The translations under genes were made by a program, and so were the position numbers. This document shows, piece by piece, positions 25,854 through 36,360 of a stretch of 64,000 nucleotides of DNA (the first letter of the stretch is position 1; each line of letters begins with the position of its first letter). The notes beneath the pieces are model-generated. The model was not told the origin of the DNA, did no database searches, and saw only the letters and a program-made list of their open reading frames with translations. Source of the DNA: Telopea speciosissima (taxonomy: Eukaryota > Streptophyta > Magnoliopsida > Proteales > Proteaceae); contig NC_057922.1 of the NCBI RefSeq assembly GCF_018873765.1, positions 8,817,563-8,881,562 on the forward strand, given 5' to 3'.

Positions 25854-26900
25854 ATAATCTACCCGTTGGGTGTTGAGAATGTAACTGATGAACGTTAGGT
25901 GTTAAGACTTTTAACTGTCGAACGTTGTGGTGGAGATTTGTAACCGTTCCCAAATTTCGTAACGGAGGAAATGGCCGGGGAATGGGATAAATACCACAAG
26001 GGGTCTGGTCTTGGTAACTCAAGCATACGAATTGTTATCCATTGTTAGTGTGTCCATTGCCTGAGAGCACAAGAGACCAGAACACCTATTGTGGAGGCTT
26101 TTCGACGAACGAAAAGAGTCGCTTTCACCTGAAGGAGAATCAGAAGTTGAACTGATCAGATGGCAGGAGTGCTAGGTCCTCAAGGAGGTATTTTTCTTGT
26201 CTTCTTTTAGGATATACATGACATGATTTTATCACCATAATAGAGCTTCAACTTCATTCTTTTCCACTACTATACTCATCTCAATTAATCCTTTCTCTCA
26301 AGTTTCTAGATTGTTTTGGTGGCAAAATCTGTGAGGGGGTGTGGTACGTTAGACATAGAATCAGGTCATGTCCTGGCCCTATGAGACCTACAAAAACACA
26401 ATATTGAAAAGGGGGGAAATTCACTTACATTCTTTATTGTCTCTAAGCCCTAGGGTAACTTTTGTAGGGTTTCTTCTCTAAGGAGTAGATAACATTATTT
26501 CTTGACATTGCAGGAGGAAGGAAAAGTAAAGAAATTCAAGATTTCTCTCAAGGGAGAAGTTATGAACAGAGTGAATCTTACTGGATTGGATCAATGATTT
26601 ACCAGAAACTTATTTGTAAGCCCCCTTTATTTGACCCTCTAGTTATCCCAAAGCCTACACCCCTTTATTGACTCACGATGGCTTCTTCTTTGTCTTCAGA
26701 TATTAAGAATGAAGAATTAAAATGGTCCAATTCCATAGAATGGGAAAATATTCTTCAGGTTGATGTTGAACCTCGGTAAAGACACAGAAGAGTCCAATGC
26801 GAATCAGGTGTACGAGGGTAATTAAATTTCAGTAATGGCTGGAGAAGTTGGAATAGTGAACGAAATGAAATGTAAACACACACACACGCACACTAAACGA
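25854..26900 (+). pseudogene. Unrecognised exon-like block, array copy 1
   Basis: Paired with 29,975-31,090. It has a TATA-like GGATAAATACCA, then a stretch ending CCTCAAGGAG followed by GTATTT (donor-like), and later a GCAG acceptor followed by a short open stretch encoding KEIQDFSQGRSYEQSESYWI-type sequence, then IEWENILQVDVEPR. The second copy keeps the same frame but with a stop. Frame similarity between copies suggests a formerly coding gene; I do not recognise the family. Confidence 0.4.
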
Positions 26901-27012
26901 GGTTGACGAGCAATTTCTATATAATCTGCCATCCTCACTTCAACTTCACCCTCAACAAATCTCTGCACAAACTTCCTTTCCATCAATATAACCACTTGGT
27001 CAGGGAAAATTA

Positions 27013-27097
27013 TCGCCCCAGTACTTTGGTGGGGGGGGGGGGGGGTGCTGTGCGCATCGGGCGGTGCTCGCCCCCCCCCCCCAAGTATTGGGGGTGA
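27013..27097. mobile_element. 85-bp hairpin MITE with G-run/C-run arms, TTA duplication
   Basis: TTA flanks both ends (27,010-27,012 and 27,098-27,100). The ends TCGCCCCAGTACTTTGG and, read on the minus strand, TCACCCCCAATACTTGG form inverted repeats, and each arm continues into a run of 14 or so G (left) or C (right). The 3-bp TTA duplication suits PIF/Harbinger-type MITEs. The homopolymer lengths may be unstable or misread. Confidence 0.6.
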
Positions 27098-27839
27098 TTA
27101 GGTTGCCGACAATCGCATCCCTGTGGGCGTAAATGCTCCCTCGAAGCAACTTGAGAGCTTTTGAAAGTATAAAGCTGTGATAGATGCTTGATTTTAAGGG
27201 TTTGGACTGCAAGTTATTTCATTTGTCACTTGGATGTTGAAGAATCAGCCATTTGTCTCATTTGCTACTTCTCAACAAGTCTTTGTAGTCTTGACAAGAT
27301 ACCGTTCTTTCATTTCTTTGCAATTAATTGGCCTCCGTGTGCGTGGTAGAAGCAAGTGGTCCTGACAATTTATTATACTTGCTTCTTTGCAAGTAGAAGC
27401 AGAACCAAAAGCAGAAGAAGGGGGTATGCTTACCACACTTGTCACCGAAGATGCTTGCAATGTTTGCCGGAGCAAGAGGTGGTCGCAAAATGGAAGATCG
27501 TTGGATCCCAACCCTTGTGGGGGGAATTTATTAATAACACATAAGAAAGGGCAAAATTATCCTTTAGAAATAGAACTGAGTTAGTATTCAGGGGTACAGA
27601 TGTAATTTTTTAAATTCCAAGGATAGTAGACATAATTGTTTGAAAACACATAGTAGATGTAAATTAATTTCCATTTTTATTAATAAAAGAATGTTTTTAA
27701 TGAAATTGCATTAATTGCTTTAGAGTCACTCTCTCAAGTAAGCCTTGTTGCAAGGCTGTATTTGGTCTGGCTTTGTTGTATCCTCTTCGGATTTCTCTCT
27801 GATCTTGATTCGACTGTAAAGATAGGCCGTTGATTTTTT

Positions 27840-27930
27840 TACGGAGCTCTCTCCATATATATATATATATATATATTATTTTTTCTTATTTTATCCTCCA
27901 TTTTTTTTGGGTTTGGGGGGGGGGGGGAGG
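27840..27930. repeat. (AT)n microsatellite followed by G13 run
   Basis: An alternating AT tract is followed by a T-rich stretch and a long G run. No coding potential. Confidence 0.8.
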
Positions 27931-28743
27931 GAAGAATTATAGGCTTCGTTGAATGTAATTTAAGGGAGAGAGTTTTCTGTCTGAGAATGCGGCTCTTGGG
28001 CTAGCATGGGGGCCTTGGAGCACACGTGTAAGCATCCAAAAGGGTGGGATTTCTGTTTTTCATAGGGATAGAATGTCATTTCGCAAGGGACTAAGTTTGG
28101 TCACAAGAGCTACACTCTCGGACAAAGTCCTTTTTTCCCATAATTGAATTGCCCAAAAAAATACGTAATATGTGTGTTTCTAATGTTTGGATACATAAGG
28201 GAAAAATACTAATAAACAGTCTTTCAAGACTAAAGAGAAGGCTTCCTTGATAGTCTATCTACTTGTGCGATGTGGCAAGATAATGTGACAATTCCTAGTG
28301 TTGGATTGATAAGTCAAAATAAAAATAAGGTATGTAGGTTGGTTGTCCACACTTATTTTCATGATGAACTTCGAATGCAGACCTTGTCTATTTATCTTTA
28401 ACTTTTTAATCAAACCCTAAGTCCATCTTCACCCTTACATCTCATTGTTACAATAAAAATTTATTTCAATGAGAAGCCTAGGAGGTGATAATTGGAAAAC
28501 CTTAACCTAACAAGAAATTCTTTTTGGAATTACCTAACTTCCAATCAGTCATTGTAAAAAATAAATTTTAATATTTTTCCTTTTCTCCTATTTAATGGGA
28601 TTCGTGATGCCCAAAGACACGTTTGTATTGGTTCTTTACATGGCCAATATAAAGAAGCCTTTATTCATCACCTAACCTAAAACGATTGTTACAAGACACT
28701 GATTCTATAGGTTTTTCTCAATATGAGATCCTCTCTGAGGGGA

Positions 28744-28893
28744 ATCGTTATCCCCTCTAATTTGCTGCCCCCTCCAATTCTTCCAATTCCTCACATGGGG
28801 TAGAAATGACCACCTTACCCTCTGCCCGAAAACACTACCCAAGGTGAGGTCCACTCTCCCCTATTAGAGGAAATGGAGGTGATAACTATTCTC
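28744..28893. mobile_element. Mutator-like MITE with perfect 9-bp duplication CTGAGGGGA
   Basis: CTGAGGGGA lies at 28,735-28,743 and 28,894-28,902. The 150-bp interior begins ATCGTTATCCCCTC and ends GGAGGTGATAACTATTCTC. It shares the family interior (CACATGGGG..GAAATGACCA, GGTCCACTCTCCCC). Confidence 0.8.
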
Positions 28894-29974
28894 CTGAGGG
28901 GAGGGGAAAAACTATCCCAAAAAAAAAAAAGAGAGAATGTTTTCTGTGTCGCAGCACAGGCTGTGCCCAGGCACATGGGCCTGCCACTCAGGGGGCAGGG
29001 TGGTCATTGCGCCCACCCCCATATGCCTGGGTGCAGCCTGCATTGCGGCACAAATAACAACGCCCCTAAAAGAAAAGGTCATTTTAAGTGTCACTATGCC
29101 TAGTGAGTATAACTCTTCAATATTTGCCACTTTGTGGTACATGGTTAGTTCATGTGATAGAAGACCATACATACATCTCCATGGGCAAATTTTAGTCCAA
29201 AGTAAACAAGAAAAGTTGCTCAACCTCTAATTCAAAGTTTAAGTAAAATTACCAAAATGCCATCAAATGAATATGGATATAAAATACATATATATATATT
29301 TTTTATTTTTTTTTTATTTTTTTTTTTTGTGTTGTAATTTTAGCTACTACCTCTACCCATTTTAAGCTGAAATTATACCAATGAGATGCTTGCTTCAGTT
29401 GCTTGATCCTATATTACATGGATTGGCCCATGTACTGTCGTGGCAAATAGTAAAACATTATATTTTACCAGGCATAGTGATAGGGAAAAAACCCATAAAA
29501 TTTTAGTTTGTGAATATTCAATATTTCTTAAGCATTTATTAGAATCTTTTTGTTTTGTTTTTTAAGTAAATAACTAATATTTCAAAAGCAATGTTGATGG
29601 TTTAGATATCTATCTATAAATTCTTTCCTTTTTAAAAGATCCCTTCTCTCAATGAATTGCACGATTCATGATCAAGATAATGAGAGAGAGAGAGAGCAAT
29701 GCGACCAGCTAGAAAAACTAGAAAATCTTTCAAATTTAGTTTGTGAAAATTCGATATCTTTTCAACATTATGAAAATGTGCTTCACAAATATTTCCAATA
29801 ATATAAAAGTAATGTTTCTTTTATCAATCTAATATTAGTTAGAGAGAACACTGTGGAGCGGTGCAGTTCTGGGGTGGGATGTCGCCACCTGGTAGGCGCG
29901 ACATTGTTGGTCCAAACTCAATTCAGTCAAATTTTTTTTTTCTTCTCGAGCTTGAACCGTTGAGAGGAGAAACT

Positions 29975-31090
29975 CCCATAATCTACCCATTGGGATTTGA
30001 ATGTTGGGTGTTGAGAATGTAACTGATGAACGTTGGGTATTACGATTTGTAACTGCCGAGCGTTGTGGTGGAGATTTGTAACCGTTCCCACATTTCGTAA
30101 CAGATGAAATGAAGAGAAGGATAAATACCATAAGGGGCCTAGTCTTGGTAAGTCAAGCATACAAACTATTATCCATTGTTAGTGTGTGCATTGCCTAAGA
30201 ATACAAGAGACCAGAACACCTATTGTGGAGGCTTTCCAAAGATCGAAAGGAGTTGCAGACAGCTGAAGGAGAATAGGAAGTTGAGCATATCATATGGAGT
30301 ACCAGGTCCTCAAGGAGGTATTTTTCCTATCTTTTTTTTTATCGGATGTACATGACATGATTTATCACCTTAATAGAGCTTCAACTTCATTCTTTTCCAC
30401 TATTATACTCATCTCAATTAACCTTTTCTCTCAAGTTTCTAGTTTATTTTGCTGGCAAAGTCTGGAGGGGGGGGGGGGGGGGAATTCACTTACAATCTTT
30501 ATTGCTAGTAGTCTCTAAGTCTTAGAGTTACTTTTGAGGGTTTCTTCTCTCAAGATTAGATAACATGCTTTCTTGACATTGCAGGAGGAAGAAAAAGTAA
30601 AAGAAATTCATGATGTCTCTCAAGGGGGAAGTTATGATTAGAGTGGATCTTATTGGATTGGATCAACGATTTACCAGAAACTTATTTGTTCTCAGAGAGC
30701 AACAATAAGCTCCTTTATTTGACTCTCCGCTCATTCCAACAGTCTGCACCACATTATCTCCTGAAGTTGCAGTAGTAGTGGTGTTTGGTATGCATTCTTG
30801 GAATGCATTCTAGGCTGATTTTATATTCTTAGATGAAGAATTAAAATTATTCCACTCGATTGATTGGGAAAATATTCTTCATTTTGTTGTTGAACCTCGG
30901 GAGAGACATAGTAAAATTCGATGGGAATCAGCTCCCTGATGGTAATTAACTTTCAGTTATGGCTGAGATTTTTTTTTTTTTTTTTTTTGGGGGAGGGGGG
31001 ATTAAATATGGATGGAGAAGTTGGAATAGTGAGCGAAATGAAATGTAAACAATTTTTTTTTTGGTAGAAATGAAATGTAAACAACACACA
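29975..31090 (+). pseudogene. Unrecognised exon-like block, array copy 2
   Basis: Diverged second copy of 25,854-26,900. The exon-like stretch after GCAG at about 30,582 reads KEIHDVSQGGSYD, a stop, then SGSYWIGSTIYQKLIC; a later stretch reads DEELKLFHSIDWENIL and VEPRERHSKIRWESAP. The stop shows this copy is dead. Family not recognised. Confidence 0.4.
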
Positions 31091-31103
31091 CATACTAAAC
31101 ATC

Positions 31104-31294
31104 AGGCGCTTGATCGGTGGTTCAAGTTTCCTTAGCGACACCTAGTCCACATTTAATTGCTTTCCAAGAAGTGGAGCCTTTGGGTACCATATTTGACCCC
31201 TTGTGGGTCCCCTCATTGCCTCCTTGTGGGGTCCCATTGAGGTTGATGGCCGGTGGGCCCTTAAATAACACCCAAAAAAAAAAAAAAAAAAAAA
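31104..31294 (+). mobile_element. SINE-like repeat, 5'-truncated, with A21 tail
   Basis: Shares about 190 bp with the reverse-oriented copy at 52,272-52,500. It has a B-box-like GGTGGTTCAAGTTTCC near its left end, the words CCCCTTGTGGGTCCCCTC and GGTTGATGGCCGGTGGGCCC, and ends in A21. Compared with the other copy it lacks the A-box side, so it looks 5'-truncated. Confidence 0.65.
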
Positions 31295-32615
31295 GGAGGT
31301 TGATGAGCAATTTCGCAATACGATACATGATGGACCTTAGTTAGTAAATACGCGTATTATATGCGTACCCAAATTTTTGAACGTATAATACTCCCGTCCC
31401 CATATTTTCCTATATTTTTATAAAAAAATGTGTTTTTTAATCGATCGAGTATTATACTCGTATAATACGCATATTATACTCTTTTTTTTAAAAAAAAAAA
31501 ACCCCAAAAGATTAGAATTTAGGGAAATGATTTCACTTTCACTTTCGTGCCTTTCGATTTGCGTTGAACATCCAACCGTAGCAGGCAACAGTAGCCGCTC
31601 TCCATCTCCAATCATCCTCCCCATCTCCGTTCAACAAAGCGGCACTTAAGTCTTGTACTCTCCTCTTGTTTCTCTGGTCTTCGAACGTTGATGGTGGTAG
31701 TGAAGCAAATGAATCTGATGTGATATTGACGAGAACGGCTCAATCTCTATTCTATTTTATTCTTGTTTTTTTGTCTCTTGTAGCTAATGTGTACAGTGGA
31801 GATCCATATCTGGAACTCTCCCTCTTGTCTTGTGTTGGTTAATTAGTGGGAACTCATCCCCCTTCACAAGAACACATCTGGTTAAAAACATATGGTTATC
31901 TCATTGTAGATAGAAAGAAATGTAATGTTGGAAGAATGATTTAATGATAAGGTAATCAACTTGCTCATCTCATTTTCAGACAATCTACATTCATTTCTTG
32001 TAGATTATTGATATTTTGGTATGTTAAATGATAATCTTAGAGATGTTATATAGCATATTATATTATTGTATTTATTTTAGTTCATAAAATCATGATATTA
32101 TTTTGTTTATTAGGTGATGAATGCATGTTAAATAATGAATATTATACCCATATTAAACGCGTACCGTATTATTACCGTATGCGTTTTATGAAACCGGATT
32201 TTTGAAAAGTATTATTACCGTCTAGTCCGTTTAATTGCCGTACATATCCGTTCCCGTTCAATTGCCGTTCTCGAACTTACTAACTAAGTGATGGACTATC
32301 ACAGTGAATTACGATATGCCACATGGCAGAAATCAGAAAGACCTGACTTCTCCATCTTTATGCCAAATGTAAATATTTTTTTTTAACCTTTTTAAATAAT
32401 AAAACTTGATGTTTTTAATGAAATTGCATTAGTTGCTTTAGATAAAAGAGTGATAATTTTTCTACCTCTTTGGCCATCGTAAATCCCACAAATGGGGGGG
32501 GGGCGTGAGTAAAAAAAACAGAAGGCCCTTAATGGGTGTGTAGATGGCCCGTTGTACATGGATGGCCGGGGTCTAAATTTGTAGATAGGTAAATCCCTAA
32601 GTCCTTGCTCTCATG

Positions 32616-32773
32616 GAATAATTATCACCTTCAATTTGCAGGAACTTCCAATTCCTCTAATAGGGGAGAGTGGACCCCACCTAAGGTGGTGTTTTCGGGC
32701 AAGGAGTAGGATGGTCATTTTTGCCCCCATGTGAGGAATTGCAGGACAGTGAAATAAAGGGGATAGCAATTCT
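32616..32773. mobile_element. Mutator-like MITE with perfect 9-bp duplication GCTCTCATG
   Basis: GCTCTCATG lies at 32,607-32,615 and 32,774-32,782. The interior carries the family words CTAATAGGGGAGAGTGGACC and TTTTCGGGCAAGG in reverse orientation to the copy at 28.7 kb. Confidence 0.8.
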
Positions 32774-32942
32774 GCTCTCATGTCAAGTTTTAGCCCACAT
32801 GGAGTTTGCCGAGTGGCAAAACAGGGTTTGGAAGAATCCATAGTGGTGCATAGTACTGGTCATGTTGTACAGTTGCATGGATATACAAGGGAATGCATGC
32901 CAATACTTGGGAGTATATATGTTGAATTTAGAGTATGAAATT

Positions 32943-33248
32943 TGTAACTATAATATCTAGATCATCTCCTGCCTATCTAACGGTTCGAAATTGCCACATC
33001 ATCCTTACACAAGGGATTGAGTCTAGGCACAGCCGCACAAGAGCAACACTCCTGGACAAAGTCCCTTTTCCCATATTTTAATCACCCCCAAAAAGTAGGA
33101 TCATTATCACCTCCAATTCCTTCCAATCCCTCACATGGGAGCTAAAATGACCACTTACCCATTGCCTGGACAATGTGTATGTAACTATAATATCTAGATC
33201 ATCTCCTGCCTATCTAACGGTTCGAAATTGCCACATCATCCTTACACA
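32943..33248. repeat. Direct duplication of about 68 bp, nearly identical
   Basis: TGTAACTATAATATCTAGAT through CCACATCATCCTTACACAA occurs at about 32,943-33,010 and again at 33,181-33,248. The second copy lies inside the left part of the split MITE that starts at 33,098. Confidence 0.85.
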
Positions 33249-33642
33249 ATGGGTAAGGCTGCGTTTGGGAACGGTCTGAACAAAGAACGCTCGTTCTTGA
33301 CTAGAAACGTTCTTTTGCATTCTTGGTCTAGAATGGCATTCTGAGACAGAAAATGACCGTTTGGTAACGGTCTCAATAACGCCGTTCAGAACGAAAATGG
33401 TGTTTGGTAAAACCTGTTCTTTCCTATTTGATATTAATTACAATAATGTCATTTCTTTGTCAATTATACCAAAGAAAAAAAGACTTGTAAAATCCTTTTC
33501 ACTTACCAACCTTAGCATAAAATTAAAATATCTCATTAATAACCAAAGTATAAAAATATGTCAAATTTCAAAGATGCCATTAAATTTGGGTTCTTGTATG
33601 GATTAGTAGGATGACTGACTATGCTATGAATAGTTGAATAAA

Positions 33643-33722
33643 GAAGGCCTTAGTGGACTCGAACCACCATCCGATTGGAACATGCTCATGTTCCAAGTGC
33701 TCTACCAATTTGAGCTAAAGAC
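33643..33722 (-). tRNA. tRNA-like sequence with abnormal anticodon arm
   Basis: On the minus strand GGGTCTT pairs with AAGGCCT as an acceptor stem. GCTCAAATTGGTAGAGC forms a D arm, and GGTGGTTCGAGTCCACT a T arm with TTCGAGT loop. The anticodon region is instead TTGGAACATG, AG, CATGTTCCAA, a perfect 10-bp hairpin with a 2-nt loop. No normal 7-nt anticodon loop with U33 can be drawn, so it is a tRNA-derived relic or a tRNA-like RNA, about 80 nt long, inside the 33,257-36,573 element. Confidence 0.5.
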
Positions 33723-33849
33723 CCATCAAGTTGTCAATGAATTAACACAACAGATTAAACCAAATTATATTCTCCATTCTTTTTTTGAATTAATTTGCAA
33801 TGAATGAATTTTAGTGGCCCAAGAAGCACCAAAAGAAATCACTCAACGA

Positions 33850-34100
33850 ACCTGTGGAAAGGGAAAGCGTTTTTACCCCATCAAGTTGATGAGAGAAGTG
33901 AGACCCACCAGATAAGGCGATGCCAAAGAACCCCCTCTCCTTCATTGATATCTCACATAATTCAGCTATATAGTCCGCCAAATCAGTGGCAAGTTCCTCC
34001 ACATCTTCATGAACTCTCAACTCCCTTCCCTCCTTGGGACCCCAGACATTGCCATTGTTCTTCAGAAGTCTATGAATCAAAAGCTGATCCTGCAGTGTGG
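33850..34100 (-). pseudogene. Captured 6-phosphogluconolactonase fragment
   Basis: Encodes [20 protein letters not shown], then [22 protein letters not shown], which matches the N-terminal part of plant cytosolic 6-phosphogluconolactonases, ending in the conserved LSGGS phosphate-binding loop. A splice-acceptor-like TGCAG precedes it (near 34,090) and a donor-like GGTAAAA follows the LSGGS part. The rest of the enzyme (some 190 residues) is absent. It lies in the Pack-type element downstream of the LOG piece, in the same orientation. Confidence 0.75.
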
Positions 34101-34485
34101 AAAACAAAAATGTTTACCTGACAAAAATCTAGTTAAGAAAATTTTATAGTCTGAAATCAAAGGCAAATAAGAATCAAAACCACACCCTTCGAACAAATTT
34201 AGCAGAAAAGTTGATGATTGTTAGATAGTGAAAGAAATGCTAGAAAGACTAAAACTTCAAAACCACCACTGGATTTATTGAAATAGAGAAAGAGACAGCC
34301 ATAGTCTTTCGACCCACAAAATGAAACCAAATTGAAAAGGCTTATTCCACAAACTCAAAATAAGATAAACCCCTAAGAAACACCAATATCTCTTCTAACT
34401 TTTCTCTTTCACCCTACCTTCCCTTCCATGTCCTTACTCTCAAGTGTTAGACATGCATGCAACTTGAGAGACATTGTCCACAAGA

Positions 34486-34522
<37 letters not shown>

Positions 34523-34648
34523 TGGCTTTTAGTATTTTTAGTATCAATTTGGTAATGGAGATGGAACTAAAAATATAACTTGAACAGTATTCCCTTTTTG
34601 TATCAATTTGGTAATGGAGAAGAAATTAAAATGAAAGTTGAACAATAT

Positions 34649-35260
34649 TCAAATAAGTAAGTTGAATTTGGAATATAAAGGGTGCCCACTAGTAGCAGAG
34701 TCTAATAGGTCTACTTCCCAGTTTTTTCTGGGTACAACCTTGTCATGAAGTGGTGCATACTCCTGCAAATAGCAATCAAAAACAGCAACAAATCATTCCC
34801 TGCCACTTCTTGCAACTTTTCTTCTTTACAGAATCCAATAATTTAACAACCAACTCTAACGTAAATTTATATATATATTGTTTGCCACGCTATGAAATAA
34901 TGATATTTATTTTTGAAAGAAGAGAAAGAATGTCTTCATCTTACTTTCATTTTCCTGATCAACTCTTCTGCTGTATATGCTGAGACTACAATCTGTCTTG
35001 TTGAATCCTCTATAAAACCTTCCTCCATTCCTTTGAAAGTGCGAGTAAGTTGTCATAATATTTTATCAACATTCAACAAGCCCACCTGTCTCAAATTTCA
35101 GAGGAAGAGAGAATGAGAACCCAGTTGCCAAATTCAGTGCAAGAAACATAAGAGGAAAGTAACCTGGATTAAAGGGCACCCCATCTTACTGGTTTCTCAT
35201 GAATTCCTAGTTGAGACCATGTTATCATCTCCAACAGTTCTTCCATAGTACCATAACCAC
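34649..35260 (-). pseudogene. Captured LOG fragment (cytokinin riboside 5'-monophosphate phosphoribohydrolase)
   Basis: Three exon-like pieces remain in order. 35260-35190 encodes [20 protein letters not shown] and HEKPV (the PGGYGTxxE substrate-binding motif region). 35085-34945 begins VGLLNVD, is broken by an inserted base and then a 4-nt deletion, and resumes as KGMEEGFIEDSTRQIVVSAY and TAEELIRKM. 34762-34649 encodes EYAPLHDKVVPRKNWEVDLL and a stop. LOG8-type proteins are the nearest family by memory. The first half of the enzyme, including its catalytic Arg region, is missing. It cannot encode an active LOG protein. Confidence 0.85.
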
Positions 35261-36099
35261 CTAAACAGGTTTAAAAAGCAAGACATGAATATGGAACCAA
35301 GACATGAAAAGCAAACCAGCAAAGTGAAAACTAATACCCAAGAACATGACAACCACCATTAGGAATAGAAGTGTAGTACAAACCAATAACTTGAAAGAGG
35401 GTTAAAACCAACTTACTACAAATTAAGATTGTGCAAAGAAATCAAAAACAAAGCCCAAGAAAAATAGGTCAGGATTACAAATTAAATCTCAGGAAAAAAG
35501 ATTGGCGCATTTAGCAACTAATAAAACGACCTGATGGATAAGAGAAACACCCACTACCATGATACAATCCAAAAAAAGAAGAAAAAACCATTTCCCTATA
35601 GAACACACTAGAGCATCAAAATTGATCGATATCATAAAGAGAAGAAAAAACAGAACAGTTGCCTGAACAAATACATAATCTGAAAAAAAAAACCCAATTA
35701 ATTCGTTCATTCTATAGAATAACCTTATAGCAATTGAAAGCTCTGCAAAACCAACCAGATCAAGAAAATGAAAACGGAAGATCGACATAATATGAAGCAA
35801 AATCCTAATTATAAGCTTAAACAGAGAGCGAACGCGGGACATAAATAGAGAGAAAACTGACTGCGAAAATTTTGAAGATGAGAACGGTCAAATCTGGCAA
35901 CTGGAGTGAGATCAAATATTTCGCAGCTTTCACCCTCAACACCTCAATAGGCAACACCTCCCACGGATTCAAATAAACCTTCCGAAGCCCTCTGTTTATA
36001 CACTAGAAACTCAGCCGAAAATCCCAATTAATCCAGTACAATCAGTGACGCAGAATCAGTAGGAAGAGGGAGAGGGCAAGCGAAATAGACGCTGGGAGA

Positions 36100-36360
36100 A
36101 AGACCTCAACTAGGGTTTCAATAGGTTCGCACACAGAGAGAAGGAGAGAGTGAGACACAGAAAGGGAAAGAGCGAGAGAGAGGTGCAGAGAGTGCGAGAG
36201 ATAGAGAGGGAGAGAGAGAAACAGAGAGAGGGAAACAACGTTACCAGAGCATGAGAGAGATAGAGAGGGAGAGAGAGCGAGAGAGAGTGAGAGATCTCAC
36301 CTAGGGTTGCAGAGCGAGCCCTTCGTCATCTCCCAAATTCGTGGTAGCAGAGCGAGAGAG
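36100..36360. repeat. GA-rich low-complexity tract
   Basis: Long runs of GAGAGA with interruptions, within the right half of the Pack-type element, followed by the GTTC/GAAC-rich subterminal region. It may be a captured 5' leader, which often carry (CT)n on the coding strand, but nothing proves this. Confidence 0.6.

Noticed and set aside
25854..31090. Two LTRs of one 5-kb retrotransposon
   Set aside because: The two 1.1-kb blocks are direct repeats, but sequences before and after them repeat too, and no PBS, PPT or pol lies between; a tandem array explains more.
33804..34121. 105-codon plus-strand frame
   Set aside because: Antisense shadow of the captured 6-phosphogluconolactonase piece.
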